Assembly: GCA_013396525.1 (NCBI GenBank)
Contig: VWYX01000931.1
Span: 129,272-193,271 of the forward strand
Reading direction: 5' to 3'
Origin: Chaetorhynchus papuensis
Lineage: Eukaryota; Chordata; Aves; Passeriformes; Rhipiduridae
DNA: 64,000 nt
This document shows positions 1 through 10,415 of the stretch, piece after piece. Below the pieces are notes generated by a model. The model did not search any database, was not told where the DNA came from, and saw only the letters and a list, made by a program, of their open reading frames with translations. The number at the start of each line of letters is the position of its first letter. The first letter of the stretch is position 1. A program made the position numbers and the translations under genes.

Positions 1-512
1 TACAAACAAAATCTAACACCTGAAAATGATTTTGGTAAGGAAAACAGCCCTTTTGATTAAGTATCTTCAATAATGTTCAGGAGCTATCTACTTAAGCTAT
101 TAGATATTACTTTATAGAACATCAGTCATGTAGTGTCTAGAATCTACTCTAGAAAAATAAGGAAGAAAGCTTTTTTCTTTTCACTTGGTACTTCATACAT
201 CACCTCATCCATGGGCTCAACCCCAAACACTCTCTGTTCTGCAAGTGATTATGTGCTGTGGAAAATTACACCAAGGATTGTCTTAGGTATGAGGTAGACT
301 CTCTCCAGCTCAAGATACAAATTCACACATAGAAAAAGAAATTCTGGCAGGAAAATTGATTTCACTTCCCAGCTGATTTCACTTGAAAGCAGTCCCCAGC
401 ATAAACTAAACCCCTGGCAGTGCCAGTCAAACACAACTGTTCACTTGCCCAAATTTAAAGCTAATGTCATCTCAACAATGAAAATAACCTTTCTCTTCCA
501 TTTCTCCTTCAG

Positions 513-629
513 AATTACTGACATTCATGTTGGGGAACAGACACAAAGGATCTCCTTCTACATTACTGTCAGCATGCCTGGTAATATCAGTGATATTGTG
601 CCCAAAGCTGACGTGGAAAATGCCATCAG
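513..629 (+). CDS. ACE2: ACE2 exon (third from last), end of collectrin-like domain, partial gene
   Basis: ACE2 is a type I membrane zinc carboxypeptidase that converts angiotensin II to angiotensin-(1-7); its collectrin-like neck also partners amino-acid transporters of the SLC6 family. This 117-nt exon follows a polypyrimidine tract and AG at 511-512 and ends at an AG|GTGAGA donor. It begins with the last base of a split codon and ends two bases into an Arg codon. The translation runs from ITDIHVGEQ through RISFYITVS to SDIVPKADVENAI, the conserved ACE2/collectrin neck segment. It contains one N-x-S sequon (NIS). There is no stop or frameshift. The peptidase exons lie before base 1, so only the 3' end of the gene is in the window. 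Bases 1-512 and 630-1871 are intron with nothing else that I recognise. Confidence 0.93.
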
Positions 630-1871
630 GTGAGATTTTGCTCTCTGGGGGAAAAAACCCCAACCAAACAGCCAGATAAAAGGGTGGAAGGGAAAGCACT
701 GCTTAAGTCAGCTGAGGCAGAAGCAGTGACAAGGAAGTCAATATTGCAGTTAAAATGGAAATAGTGGGATGAGAGAAACTAGGATGAAAACTATTATGAC
801 AGAAAGAAAACAGTCCATCTATCAGATGGTGTCTTGGAGAACAGCCAATGTAAAATGCTTCAGGGGGCTTGTAAAATTGCCAAAACACATCTCACGGCAT
901 CATACCTTGCCAGCAGATATAATTGCTCAAACTTTAAAAGGAACTATTTTATATTCTGAAATACAGAATACAGTAACAATGTGTGCATGCACACGTGTGT
1001 TCTTCCTCTCAGTAATGAAAAGGCAGTGCAAGAATTATTGTTAACAAGGACTCCAGAATAATGGTGTACTAGAAAGACAGCCAGATGTATTTGATTATAT
1101 AGAAGAGGTCAGAGCAGGAGCTAGGTTCCACTTACAGGTCAATGAACAGCTCTTTTATAGCACCGTGTGACACCACTGTAAGTCATTGCTATAAAAATGA
1201 TAAGTAAAACTGCAACTCTGCAGAAGATCATGGGTAATGTGCAGTGGGAAATGAAGAGGGCACAAATCTAAAAGCGGCATCAACATGAGATGGGGTTGAA
1301 AAAGCAGTGAGATAAGTTGGTGAATTAAGGGAGAAGAATATGGCTGTGAAAGTCACTCTCAGGTTAGCACTCAATAGCAGATGTGGAAATTTAGGGAAAA
1401 ATCAGGCCCAGATGATACACCAGAGAAAGGGTTTTCAGGGCAGTGAAAAACACAAGAATAAAAATTGTGTAAGATTGTAGGAGGGAAATAGATAAGAAGT
1501 CAAAGGTGGGGTTTAATGTGTCATATCTAAGAAACTTTTGGATAGACAAGAAACGGTAAAGGAAATGAAGGGCAAAATACAAAGGGAGAAGAAGATCAGA
1601 AGGTTCATTTGATAAATGTTAAGACTGAGTTTAAGAGTCCATACAGTGTCTGAACATGTGAGTTAAGCTGCAATAGGTTAAGGGTTTAAGTTCCTGTGGT
1701 TGTCACTCACATGCCAGAAGTAATATGGGTTTAGCAGTATCTCCTCTGCAGCCTTTCCAACTGAGCAGTTCAGGGAAAGCTTGGCACACTGGAGATCTAT
1801 AAAACAACTGAAAACTGTTCCTTTCCTTCCAATAAGTGTGTGAAACTCTTTGAATTTGCATTCAATGGCAG

Positions 1872-2066
1872 GATGTCTCGGGGACGAATCAATGAGGCTT
1901 TCAGACTGGATGATAACACACTGGAGTTTGTCGGAATATTTCCAACCCTGGCTGCACCTTATGAACCCCCAGTCACCATATGGTTAATTGTATTTGGGGT
2001 GGTCATGAGTCTGGTTGTCATTGGAGTTATTGCCTTGATCATCACTGGGCAAAGAGATCGCAAAAA
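1872..2066 (+). CDS. ACE2: ACE2 penultimate coding exon, transmembrane helix
   Basis: The acceptor is GGCAG|G at 1870-1871 and the donor is AAAAA|GTGAGT after 2066. The first base completes the split Arg codon of the exon at 513-629, so phase is kept. The translation starts MSRGRINEAFRLDDN, continues LEFVGIFPTL and enters a hydrophobic helix (about 1972-2049, from VTIWLIVFGVV to LIITG), then a basic stop-transfer stretch QRDRKK. This is the juxtamembrane and membrane part of ACE2. The RIN-AFRL-DN motif is shared with collectrin, but the flanking residues and the tail in the next exon fit ACE2 better. The exon is 195 nt long with no disabling change. Confidence 0.95.
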
Positions 2067-2493
2067 GTGAGTAATGTTTTTTGGTACTATGACCACGACC
2101 ACTGGAAGATGTCCTGATAATTGAATCATCAGGATTTTTTTACAAATTAGGCTGCCCACTTTACCTGAAGTGAGTTAAGGAATGAAAGCTCATTATCCCT
2201 CTCCCATCAGCAGTGATAGCTAAAGGTTCAGCTCCCTGTCTCTCAGCACATGGCAGCTTTGGCAGCTTAATGCAATTTCCCCATTGCCATCAGTTTAACC
2301 AGTGCTGTGGCCACAGGGAGCTGCAGGGTGTCCAGGCTTCTGCCAACCCTGCTGCAAGGAGGATGGGAAGTCCTGCTGGGAACATGGTGCCTTCTCCAAC
2401 AGCAGAGCTGTTCACATTTATCAGCACCTACAGTTTTCTGTAATCTTATTTTAGGCAGTACAATAATGAAGTTTTCCTGAAATACTATTGCAT

Positions 2494-2518
2494 TAACAAC
2501 AACAACAACTAACAACAA
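2494..2518 (+). repeat. (AAC)n microsatellite
   Basis: Short AAC-unit repeat in the last ACE2 intron. Confidence 0.8.
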
Positions 2519-2728
2519 TATAGCTTGGTTGGTTTTCTATGTCTCTCCACTAATAGGGTTTCTAAGAACATAGGAGGTTTGCCACAGTTCTTCTTAAACC
2601 TAACTTGATTTCTTTTATATAAATATTTCCAGTTAAACACAGTATTATTTACAGTCAGGGATTCTGGGCATCCAGAAGGACTTGTACAGAGCAGGGACTT
2701 TCTAATGTAAAATGAAATTTCATTACAG

Positions 2729-2849
2729 GAGAGCAAGAGAAAGCAGAGGTGAAGCAGGATCAAACGGTGGAGAGGTGAACCCTTATGGTGAAGAGGGGAG
2801 AAGCAACTTGGGCTTTGAGCCAGCTGAAGAGACACAAACAACATTTTAA
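2729..2849 (+). CDS. ACE2: ACE2 last coding exon, cytosolic tail and stop
   Basis: The acceptor is CATTACAG|G at 2727-2728. The first base completes a Lys codon, then 39 codons and TAA (2847-2849) follow. The tail is charged, keeps an NPY motif (VNPYGEE), and ends NLGFEPAEETQTTF. Human ACE2 ends in a closely similar NPGF...QTSF, a C-terminal PDZ ligand; collectrin has a different, longer tail, which settles the identity as ACE2. The T-T-F terminus is still a class I PDZ ligand (x-T/S-x-hydrophobic). The intron before it (2067-2728) has a short AAC repeat and nothing else that I can name. This exon is too short, and has no ATG in frame, to show as a stand-alone ORF. Confidence 0.93.
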
Positions 2850-4660
2850 AAGGTGTGGGTTCACTAAGGGCTTCTGGTTTTTTTTTTTTTTTTTCATTTC
2901 ACTTTTAACAATATTGCCTAGCAAAGGAGAAAACACTATGGACATCATCAAACAATGTCTTCTGGTTGACCATCAATCTACTGGTGCATGGCCAATAGCG
3001 ACTAAATCTGCTGTTTATGTGGCAACTAGAAAAAATGCATGGCTTTTCTATGAATTATGTGCATAACATTACACACCATTTGTGCTGCTTTTCGTATGTG
3101 CTGCATCCAACTTCTGTTTCCTGTGTCATGAGACACAAAAGCTTGGAAGTATACAGCTGTATACAGACCAAGACACACATAAAAATAATTCATATACTCC
3201 TGAAGAACATCTTGATCTTACCAGATGGAGACCTCAAAAGTGTTCTAAAAACAGTGACAAAAAAAAAAACCTCTGACTATCAGAAGAACCTTAGTGATGA
3301 AGAACTCAATTTGATATGAAATAACTGCAATTTTTGCACTTCAAGAAATCTGTATCAATGTAAAATGGATACTGGATGAAGACTGACAAGCACTGGAAGT
3401 TTATTAGGAAGTTATAAGTTATTTTTCTAACTGTTTGCTTGATAAGTATTGTAGAGATAAAATAGCCCATGCTCCCTAAAAAAAAAAAAAAAATCTCTTT
3501 TATGTTGACATTAAAAATGGAAACTTCCTTAATACTAAATGATCGCAGTTGTTTTGGTTATTTTTCCCTGTACCTTGGCCATTGCCTGCACTATTACAAA
3601 TACTGCATTACAAATGCCATGTACCACAAGTACAACTGTGCTATTACGTACAAGGGGAAGTAGGGTGAGGCTTGGGAGGTTCTGGTTGCACCTGAAAAAC
3701 AAAATCTGTTCACATGGAGGATAGTGCAGCACTGGACCAGGTTGCCTATTCTGTACTCTGTGAGCTCTCCACCTTTAGAAGTGTTCAGAGATCAGGTAGA
3801 CAAAGGTATGGCTGACAGAGCAGTGGGTATAATCCACTCTGAGTGAGAAGTTTGGCTAGATGACCTCCAGAGAACCCTTTCAGCCAGATTTTCTGTGATT
3901 CTGAGTTTTGTAGGTCCCCCACTGTAGCTGCAACCATACCATAAAAAAACCATACGTGTTTTTTCTGTACACACCCAGTCACTGAAATTCACAAGGTGTC
4001 TGATGCTCAGTCCTGGATTGCGACAAAGAGCCGGTAGCAAACACGATCCTGCATGAAAAATGCTCAGAAAATTCACGGACTCTTAAAATCATGGACCTCC
4101 AAAATGATCACAATCTGCAGAAAGCAGACAAACATGTATCTGAAAAAATACATATGGGCTCTACAGGTTCACAAAACACTGACATAATGCTCCACATTCA
4201 TTTCCTGTTTAAGAGACAAGACGGTTAATTGAAGCAGTTCAAAAGGGTAAGCAGACGATACTAATTAACTGCAAACTAGACACTCATGCAAAGGAATGAA
4301 GATACTTTTTTTTAAGTTGCTTCTCTATGCCATATATTCCATTGCCATAGCATCCCCAAACCTTAGTACTTGAGCTGAACTTTTAGGATAAATAAATCAA
4401 CTGTTTGTGGTCTTCCTACTGTGCAGTAACACAAAAAAGGAATGGCAAAGCTGGAAACAATCAAATAAAGTAATCAGCCATGCCAGCCATCTCCAGATCT
4501 GTTGTTAAGATTAACTTTTTCATTATGACAAAGCTTTAATTTCAATACAATTAATTTTAAAAGCTGTGCCATGAATAAAAAAACACTATTGAGAATTGTC
4601 AACACAAAAAGCCACTAAAAGGGTATAGCAGGGTTTTGGAAGAACATAAATAAAAAGATG
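2850..4660 (+). other. ACE2: Presumed ACE2 3' UTR and downstream flank
   Basis: Non-coding sequence after the ACE2 stop. Possible poly(A) signals are ATTAAA at 3510-3515 and AATAAA at 4391-4396, 4464-4469, 4574-4579 and 4649-4654. A CR1 copy lies at about 3655-3904, so a long 3' UTR would include it. The real cleavage site cannot be chosen from sequence alone. Poly(A)/poly(T) runs near 2880-2894 and 3478-3493 are simple repeats. Confidence 0.45.
3655..3904 (+). repeat. CR1 LINE, 3' end fragment
   Basis: Matches the CR1 3' region in sense orientation: 'GCACTGGACCAGGTTGCC', a 'CTCTCCACCTTTAGAAGTGTTCAG' type segment, 'GGCTAGATGACCTCCAGAG', ending 'TTCTGTGATTCTGAG', a CR1 8-mer tail. It is 5'-truncated, as is typical, and moderately diverged. 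It probably lies within ACE2 3' transcribed sequence. Confidence 0.8.
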
Positions 4661-4689
4661 TTTATATGAAAAAAAATCAGCTGCATGCA

Positions 4690-5140
4690 TTAGCCCCACC
4701 AGTAGCTCACACCTTCTGTGCTGGGGGGCCCTCCCTCTCCTACTTTTCCAGGGTCTGTACCCCTTCCTGACCTTTTCCCTGAGTCAGCCCTCCCTGGCCC
4801 AGGTTGGTCCCCAGGCAGCATCACAGCAAGCCCCACCCCTCCCTCCCGTGCAGCCCCCATGGCCCCCAGGCGTGCACAGATCCCCAAAGGCATTTGCATG
4901 GCCCCAGGTGCAGCTTTCCCTCACACACCCCTGCAGCTCCCGCGGAGACAAGGGTGTGCTCTCCGAGCCAGCTTCCAGGGCTGGGACCGAGCAATGCTGG
5001 CAAGCATAGGCACGGCAGCCTCTGTCTGCCCAGAGACCTTTGTTTCTTTCTCCCCTTTCCCCACATGTCTGCACCCTGCAGTTCTTATTCCTTAGGTTCA
5101 GGTGAGCTCCAACTAGAGCTGCAGAGGGGTCCCTTTTAGG
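4690..5140. other. GC-rich, C-rich patch between ACE2 and BMX remnants
   Basis: About 450 bases are much richer in C and G than the AT-rich sequence on both sides, with the + strand C-rich (runs such as CCCCACCCCTCCCTCCC). Open frames exist in several frames (for example 4718-5095 on +), as expected where stop codons are rare; none has recognisable homology. CpG is sparse, so it is not a clear CpG island. It could be an old minisatellite or a decayed insertion. Confidence 0.5.
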
Positions 5141-6283
5141 GCTGGGCCAGCTCCATCAAGGAAAGGGCAAGCAGACATCACTTAGTCTCTTATGGGCATC
5201 ACATGCTGAACTAGCTCAGATATGAGAAGAGAGAAAAGGATTTATTTCAGAAATTGTTTTAAAACCTCTTTCTACATATCAGATCAGCATTTTGCAACTG
5301 TCAGTGTCTAAGTTTAGATGCCTCTGTTATGTAGCTTCAGATGTATCTGGTATCTCAAGACCTGCTGAAGTTAGCACTAATTTTTGTAGTGCTGTGCACA
5401 TTTGAAAGTTGGGTGCTCCTATTTAAGCACTAACATCAGAAGCCAAATTTCAGTGCCTCAGGAGTAAAATATTTGGCTAAGCAATTATATTAATAGCATT
5501 TTCATTTATCTTCAAATTTATGCTTCTCAAGTTTTATAGAGATCAGCAAATTTACCATTTACTGTTGCAGTGACTATAGAATTCTGCATAAAACATTATT
5601 TTCTTTATTTCTACCTGTTATTGCAGGAAGCAATAACACTCTAGTAGATGCCTCATATGTTGCTAAATTGAAAATATCCTAAATATGCAGCTTAGAATGA
5701 ATTTCAAACCAAATACACGCCCTGAGGGCCAAAACTAAAGTCAATAATACTGGTGAGAAAACAGATACAATATTTTACCTGTAGTAATTTCTAAGTAATT
5801 GAAAGTAAGACTGTATCTATTTATGTTGCTGTCACTTGCAGTAGTTCTAAATTTGACTTTAGGTGTCAGCTTCAAGTGATTATGAAGAAAAAACACATTC
5901 AGATGAGTTATGATAATCAGAAAACCTACCAAGCATATATTTCCCTGTTTACATTTCCAGTTAAGGCCAAATAATGACAGTTTGGAGGCACTGAAGGAGT
6001 GCACATAATTGGTATATATATCTCGGTGTCTGAGAAGCCTTGAAAAAATGCTAACAAAAATTATATTCTTCCACAGTATCATTCCAAATTCTGTCACCCA
6101 CAGAGCATCACAAACGCCTTCTCCATATGCTTCTTGGTCAACCCCCTGATTAAATGAGAAGAACACTAAAATACAGAATAATAGGGGTGGCTAATGTCAG
6201 GCAGAGTTTAGGTTCAGCTCTTGTATAGCAGGCAGGTGATATGGAGCCAGTATGCAGAGTCATCTCTTTCTGAATCTTATTTT
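5141..6283. other. Intergenic stretch, nothing recognised
   Basis: AT-rich sequence between the GC-rich patch and the last BMX remnant exon. A 141-codon open frame on the - strand (5741-6166) has no family signature and is low-complexity in parts. It could hold the former BMX 3' UTR, but no signal proves this. Confidence 0.4.
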
Positions 6284-6359
6284 TCAAGCTCTGTTGCCTT
6301 TTCTCAATGCCTCAAAAGAATGGTAACAGCTGATAAAAGGCAGGGAGCTGTTCTGGTAG
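6284..6359 (-). pseudogene. BMX: BMX pseudogene, last coding exon, acceptor lost
   Basis: The - strand reads LPEQLPAFYQLL, matching the start of the last BMX exon (LPEKRPTFQQLL). It then runs into TGA (6,314-6,312). A one-base shift restores a BMX-like end (HSFEALRKGNRA, compare SSIEPLREKDK) with a TGA at 6,286-6,284. The bases before the exon are AA (6,361-6,360) instead of the AG acceptor, with the pyrimidine-containing tract still visible. So both the splice site and the frame are broken. Confidence 0.8.
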
Positions 6360-7371
6360 TTAAATGAAGCAAAGATGATGGGTATAGTCATTCAATCTTA
6401 AAATAATTCAGGAACTGTAATTTGCAATAGTTTTTCTTGGTTTTAGCATGCAGAAATTCATAGACAGTGATGTGGCTACAAATTTCTTCATGCTAAAATA
6501 AAGTTGCAGGAGGTAAATAAAATTTAACTTACTTATCTATCTTACATTGTGATAGTTTAATCTTCTTTCTTTGCGTTAATATGTCCTCTAATATAAGTCA
6601 CTTTACTCATTTTCCTGACAATTATATTTAAAAAAAGAAGAGAACATCACAGTAATTTCATGGTGTCATCAATAATGTGCAAAAGAGTTCTTTGTCACTG
6701 GTGAGAAACAAGTCATGGTCTACAGACAGCTGATCAAAATTTAGGTGAAGAAGAACAATAAATTGGGGTAATTTTTGGCACAGAAGATGCAGATCTCAAA
6801 ATCAAATGAGCATGATCAGCATCTGACTTAAAGCTCCAAAAGACTCATGGGCGGGGTGACACATCCTTCTTGTAAGGGCAGGGTTATTTCACACAGACTT
6901 AGCTCTAAAACTGGAGTCCTCTAGGTCTGCTGTTTAAAATCTCTGTACAGGAAGGCAAATATCTTTTATTCTGTGGTGGCAAGAGAGAAAGGGAAAGTGA
7001 CCATGGGGAGATACCAGTAATGGTCCTGTAGTCATGGAAGAAATTTAGACAGTTAGTTTAGCTCAGCACACAATTTTTAAACTGTTAAAATTAGGTGATA
7101 GGAATCTCATCCTTTATATTTTGTTGATGCTGAAGGGTATTATACTTAAATATGTGCTTCTGAAAAAAAAGGAAGCCAACCTGCCTTTGTGCCCCATTTT
7201 CTGTATTAACCATGTCCTGAACTAGATAATACAGAATGTGTTACTTACAAGCAATGGCTTTTATTAAAGGATATTTTCATTATGAGCATCAGTTCAACTA
7301 TCAGCAGAGACTCCCAGTGACTCCTATTATTTTGTTTTCTCCAGTTTGCATGTGCAGATGTACATACCTTC

Positions 7372-7520
7372 CTCATACCAGCAGCTGTCCCTTGTCTGGT
7401 AGATGATGTTTGAAACCTGCTGTGGTCTGTAAAGTCTGAATCCTTGAGAAACTTCCTGCATATTATCATGAAGCTCATAGGGCTGCTTTCCCTAAGTGAA
7501 CACCTCCCACATTAAGACAT
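7372..7520 (-). pseudogene. BMX: BMX pseudogene, kinase C-lobe exon with nonsense codon
   Basis: The - strand frame reads VLMWEVFT, TAG (7,494-7,492), GKQPYELHDNMQ, EVSQGFRLYRPQQ, IIYQ and DSCWYE, clearly the BMX exon MWEVFSLGKQPYDLYDN...SQGHRLYRP...YSCWHE. The Leu of SLG is the stop. Three residues are deleted after HDN-MQ, so the exon is 149 nt instead of 158. The acceptor position holds TC instead of AG (7,522-7,521). The only GT near the 3' end lies 4 nt past the expected border (AAG|GTATGT at 7,367), which would shift the frame. Confidence 0.93.
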
Positions 7521-9306
7521 GAAATGAAAGTCAAGAAATACAAGATAAGTCCTTTTTCATGAAACAAGATACACATGCAACATTAAACTGCTCAGACTCT
7601 GAAAATATTGTCCAAAAAAAATGACTGACGAGTGTGATTCTGTACCTGAATGTAAAACAACTCCTACCACAGAAGTAGATGAATTTAGGTGATAAAGTTA
7701 GTTATAAAATATATTTTATGGGAACAATGTTGGGCTGAATTTTCTGCAGAATATATTCAGACATCCTCTTATGTATGTGTGTGTACACAGAGGGAAGGAA
7801 AAACAAAATGACAACTATAGGTATCTGTCTTTCTAAAATAATAAGAAAATATTTACTGATTTTCTGTGTGACATACACTTATTTGGTATCAGAAAGATTT
7901 CCAAATATTTTACAGTGTCAGTTACACATATCTTTAAAAACTGGATTACACAGAAGCAATAGAAACACTGAGTGATATAATAATCAATAATTCATAATTA
8001 TAGCCTTGAAAGAAACAATTTTGGTTGTGACTGAATATATGTGATAAGCATGCCTACCCTAAATAAAAAAAAATTGTTAAATACTTATTTCACAATGATA
8101 TATAATATTGGCTGTAATTTTTTTTATAAAAGAAATTTATAGGATCTTTGATTTCTCTCCAGCTTGAAGACGGGAGCTTTGTAGTGTCACAGTGACACTA
8201 AAATGGCATCCAAATCCCAGCTTTCCTTGATGAGAACATTAAAAAAAACAGGATTCTTTGTTCCCAGGCATCTGCTTTTGGGATATGAATACATCAGATC
8301 TGTTCTTTAGCCCTTTAAAGGCTCATTAGTTAAAAACAATCAAACAAGAACGGACTGATCCCACTCTTCCCTTGCTTCCACAGCATCAATGGATGGTGTT
8401 AAAATGATAAAAAGATCTTCTAAGGAAAAATAAAATTTCTCATTGAAGTTAATGCCAATATTGAAGTTAATGACAGCAAAGCCTGAGGCCAGGATTTAAT
8501 CAACAGGAGCAAAAAGAAAAATGTATCACCACAAAATCCAACTTCTGATTTAATTGTATATATTATAAACAACTTGTAAAGGGCATGAATGAGCTGTTTT
8601 TCTGCCAGAGTTGCTAACACTGGGAGAGTAGCTGAGGTTAAAGATAAGAAGCCACCCAACATTCAGAAACACTTTTATCTGCTTTATTCACTGTGGTTCA
8701 ATGCCAATCTTTCATCAACTTGACAGCTGCCAAAATTTTCCTGCTGGAGGAGCAGACCCAGATAAACGAAATTCAGCCTGTTCACAAAACGTTTTCTTTC
8801 CTTTGACACCTTTTGCAGACTTTTAGAAACACTGAACAGACTCCAGGGATTTGGAAATCACAGCTTGAAACCACTGAAGTAGAAGTTCAAATGTTTGAAA
8901 TTCCTGGTGGAAAGTGATCTGCAAACAGATATACTTTTTGCTGAGATACAGAGTCCCAGCTCACAGAGACTCCCACAGCTGGGCAACACTGATTTATGGT
9001 CTAGGCAGACTAAAGATTCTACTTGATCTTCGCTGCCAAAGGTTACTTGACCATATTAAACACGTATGTAGCAAATGTGGAGTGGGCAGAGTTTCTGTTT
9101 GCCTAAAAGAAGCATCCTAGGGCTAAAAAAATCCAGACAGGATAGGGCTTGTTTGCATAAAAATATTAAAAAAGAACGCAAGCTGTATCTGCTTTTTACA
9201 GCCCTTCAGTGTGTTCAATGTCTAACATTTCTGCTTAACAAGCTGATGAAATCCAAATGTAATGGCATATATACATACAAATTCATATGTCCAATTCCAT
9301 ACATAC

Positions 9307-9425
9307 CAAAGGCCCGTGCATCTGACTTGCTGCTAAATTTGGTGTGATGAAAAACTTCTGGTGCTGACCACTTCACTGGAAACTTAGTTCCTGGAGAACT
9401 TATATGCAAGTTATCCAGACCATAC
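9307..9425 (-). pseudogene. BMX: BMX pseudogene, activation-loop/APE exon
   Basis: 119 nt with intact splice sites (acceptor TTGCCTTTTAG|G, donor TTTG|GTATGT) and the same phases and length as the BTK counterpart. It reads YGLDNLHISSPGTKFPVKW, then SAPEVFHHTKFSSKSDARAFG. The substrate-binding loop (GTKFPVKWSAPE) is nearly perfect. The activation-loop tyrosine region (DDQYVSS in BMX) is changed to DNLHISS, so the autophosphorylated Tyr is lost, and the invariant SDVW is SDAR. It is the best preserved exon and has no stop. Confidence 0.95.
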
Positions 9426-9612
9426 CTAAAAGGCAAGAACCCAACTTGGCTGGGACTGAGTTACAGGGAAATATTATTTACTGCTTCTTCCTTGAACATC
9501 ATAAGGTTCCTGAATAAAGCCTAGGCACAATCTCAGATTTCCGAAGGGTACCTGATGGAGGCATTTCCTATAATCTAGAACAGACCATTGCTATCAGCTT
9601 ACTAGGGAAATA

Positions 9613-10078
9613 ATGCAGAATCACAGAAACACCTGTTGTCAGGCCAATCTAGCCCAGCCTTCTGCTCAAGTAGGGTTACTCCCAACATCAGAGCAGGTCA
9701 GCCATGAGTCTTAAAAGCCTCTAAAGATTGCCATCTTCCTGACCAGCAAGTTTCACTGTTCCACCACCCTCCTGGAGAAAAAACTTCTCTTACTATACAG
9801 CCTGAATTTCCCGAGTTGCATCCTGTGGCCAATGTCTGCTGTTACTGGCACAGGTAAGACTTCCTTGGCTCCATTAGTTTTGTAACTGTAAGTGGTTATA
9901 GGCAGCTTTCAGATCCCCTCTATCCCCTTCTTCTCCAGGCTAAGCAGCTCTCTCCCTCAGCCTTTTCTCAGAGGACATGCTCCACTAGCTGCTCATCCTC
10001 TCCAACTTCTCTTCATTGAGGACACTGATTAAGATGCTTGGTCCCCAGATCAGGTGCAAATCTTGTACTCAAGGTAAA
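9613..10078 (-). repeat. CR1 LINE fragment in BMX remnant intron
   Basis: Antisense CR1 on the + strand: starts AGAATCACAGAAACACC, continues through the conserved TGGAGAAAAAACTTCTC..., 'GGCTAAGCAGCTCTCTCCC' and 'CCTTTTCTCAGAGGACATGCTCC' segments. It lies between the DFG exon and the activation-loop exon. It is long for a CR1 fragment here and clearly diverged. Confidence 0.85.
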
Positions 10079-10350
10079 CTTTGAGATTTCTTTACATTTG
10101 TGACTACTGAAATCTCTCAGCTGTGATTTGCCTTTAAGCCTTAACTTTTTGAGACAGCTGAGTGACTCTATTCTCTATTCTTTATTCTTATTGCATAATG
10201 ACTTATGGTCATTAATGGAAAGAAAACACGAAGTGCTGTATCATACCCCATGTCTTAACTTCCCTGACAGCAGCTGCAGCTGATCAGTGCCAGTAAACTG
10301 CATCTACACCAACATCAACACTCCACCAGGCTCCCAATTCTTTCCCCTAC

Positions 10351-10415
10351 CTTGTCATCTCAAGGTCAAATACTTTCACAGTAAGCTTGCTGTCAATCAA
10401 ACAGTTCCTAGCAGC
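10351..10415 (-). pseudogene. BMX: BMX pseudogene, 65-nt DFG exon (now DLE)
   Basis: Exactly 65 nt, the same size as the equivalent Tec-family exon in BTK. The acceptor (CCACTAAAG|G) and donor (AAG|GTAGGG) are both intact. The translation is AARNCLIDSKLTVKVFDLEMT plus a split Arg. The catalytic-loop Asn of AARN is kept, but the metal-binding DFG motif has become DLE and the preceding Ser is Phe. The exon has no stop. In an active kinase the DFG aspartate-glycine hinge is essentially invariant, so this exon alone signals loss of catalysis. Confidence 0.92.

Noticed and set aside
513..2849. Collectrin (CLTRN) as the identity of the first gene.
   Set aside because: The neck and membrane exons are shared by the family, but the tail with NPY and the QTTF terminus, and the convergent BMX remnant next door, fit ACE2 and not collectrin.
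4718..5139. 125- and 111-codon + frames and several - frames in the GC-rich patch.
   Set aside because: Overlapping frames on both strands without homology; an effect of base composition.
5741..6166. 141-codon - strand frame close to the last BMX remnant exon.
   Set aside because: Tested as a possible BMX C-terminus, but the true last-exon match lies at 6,284-6,359; this frame shares no motif with BMX.
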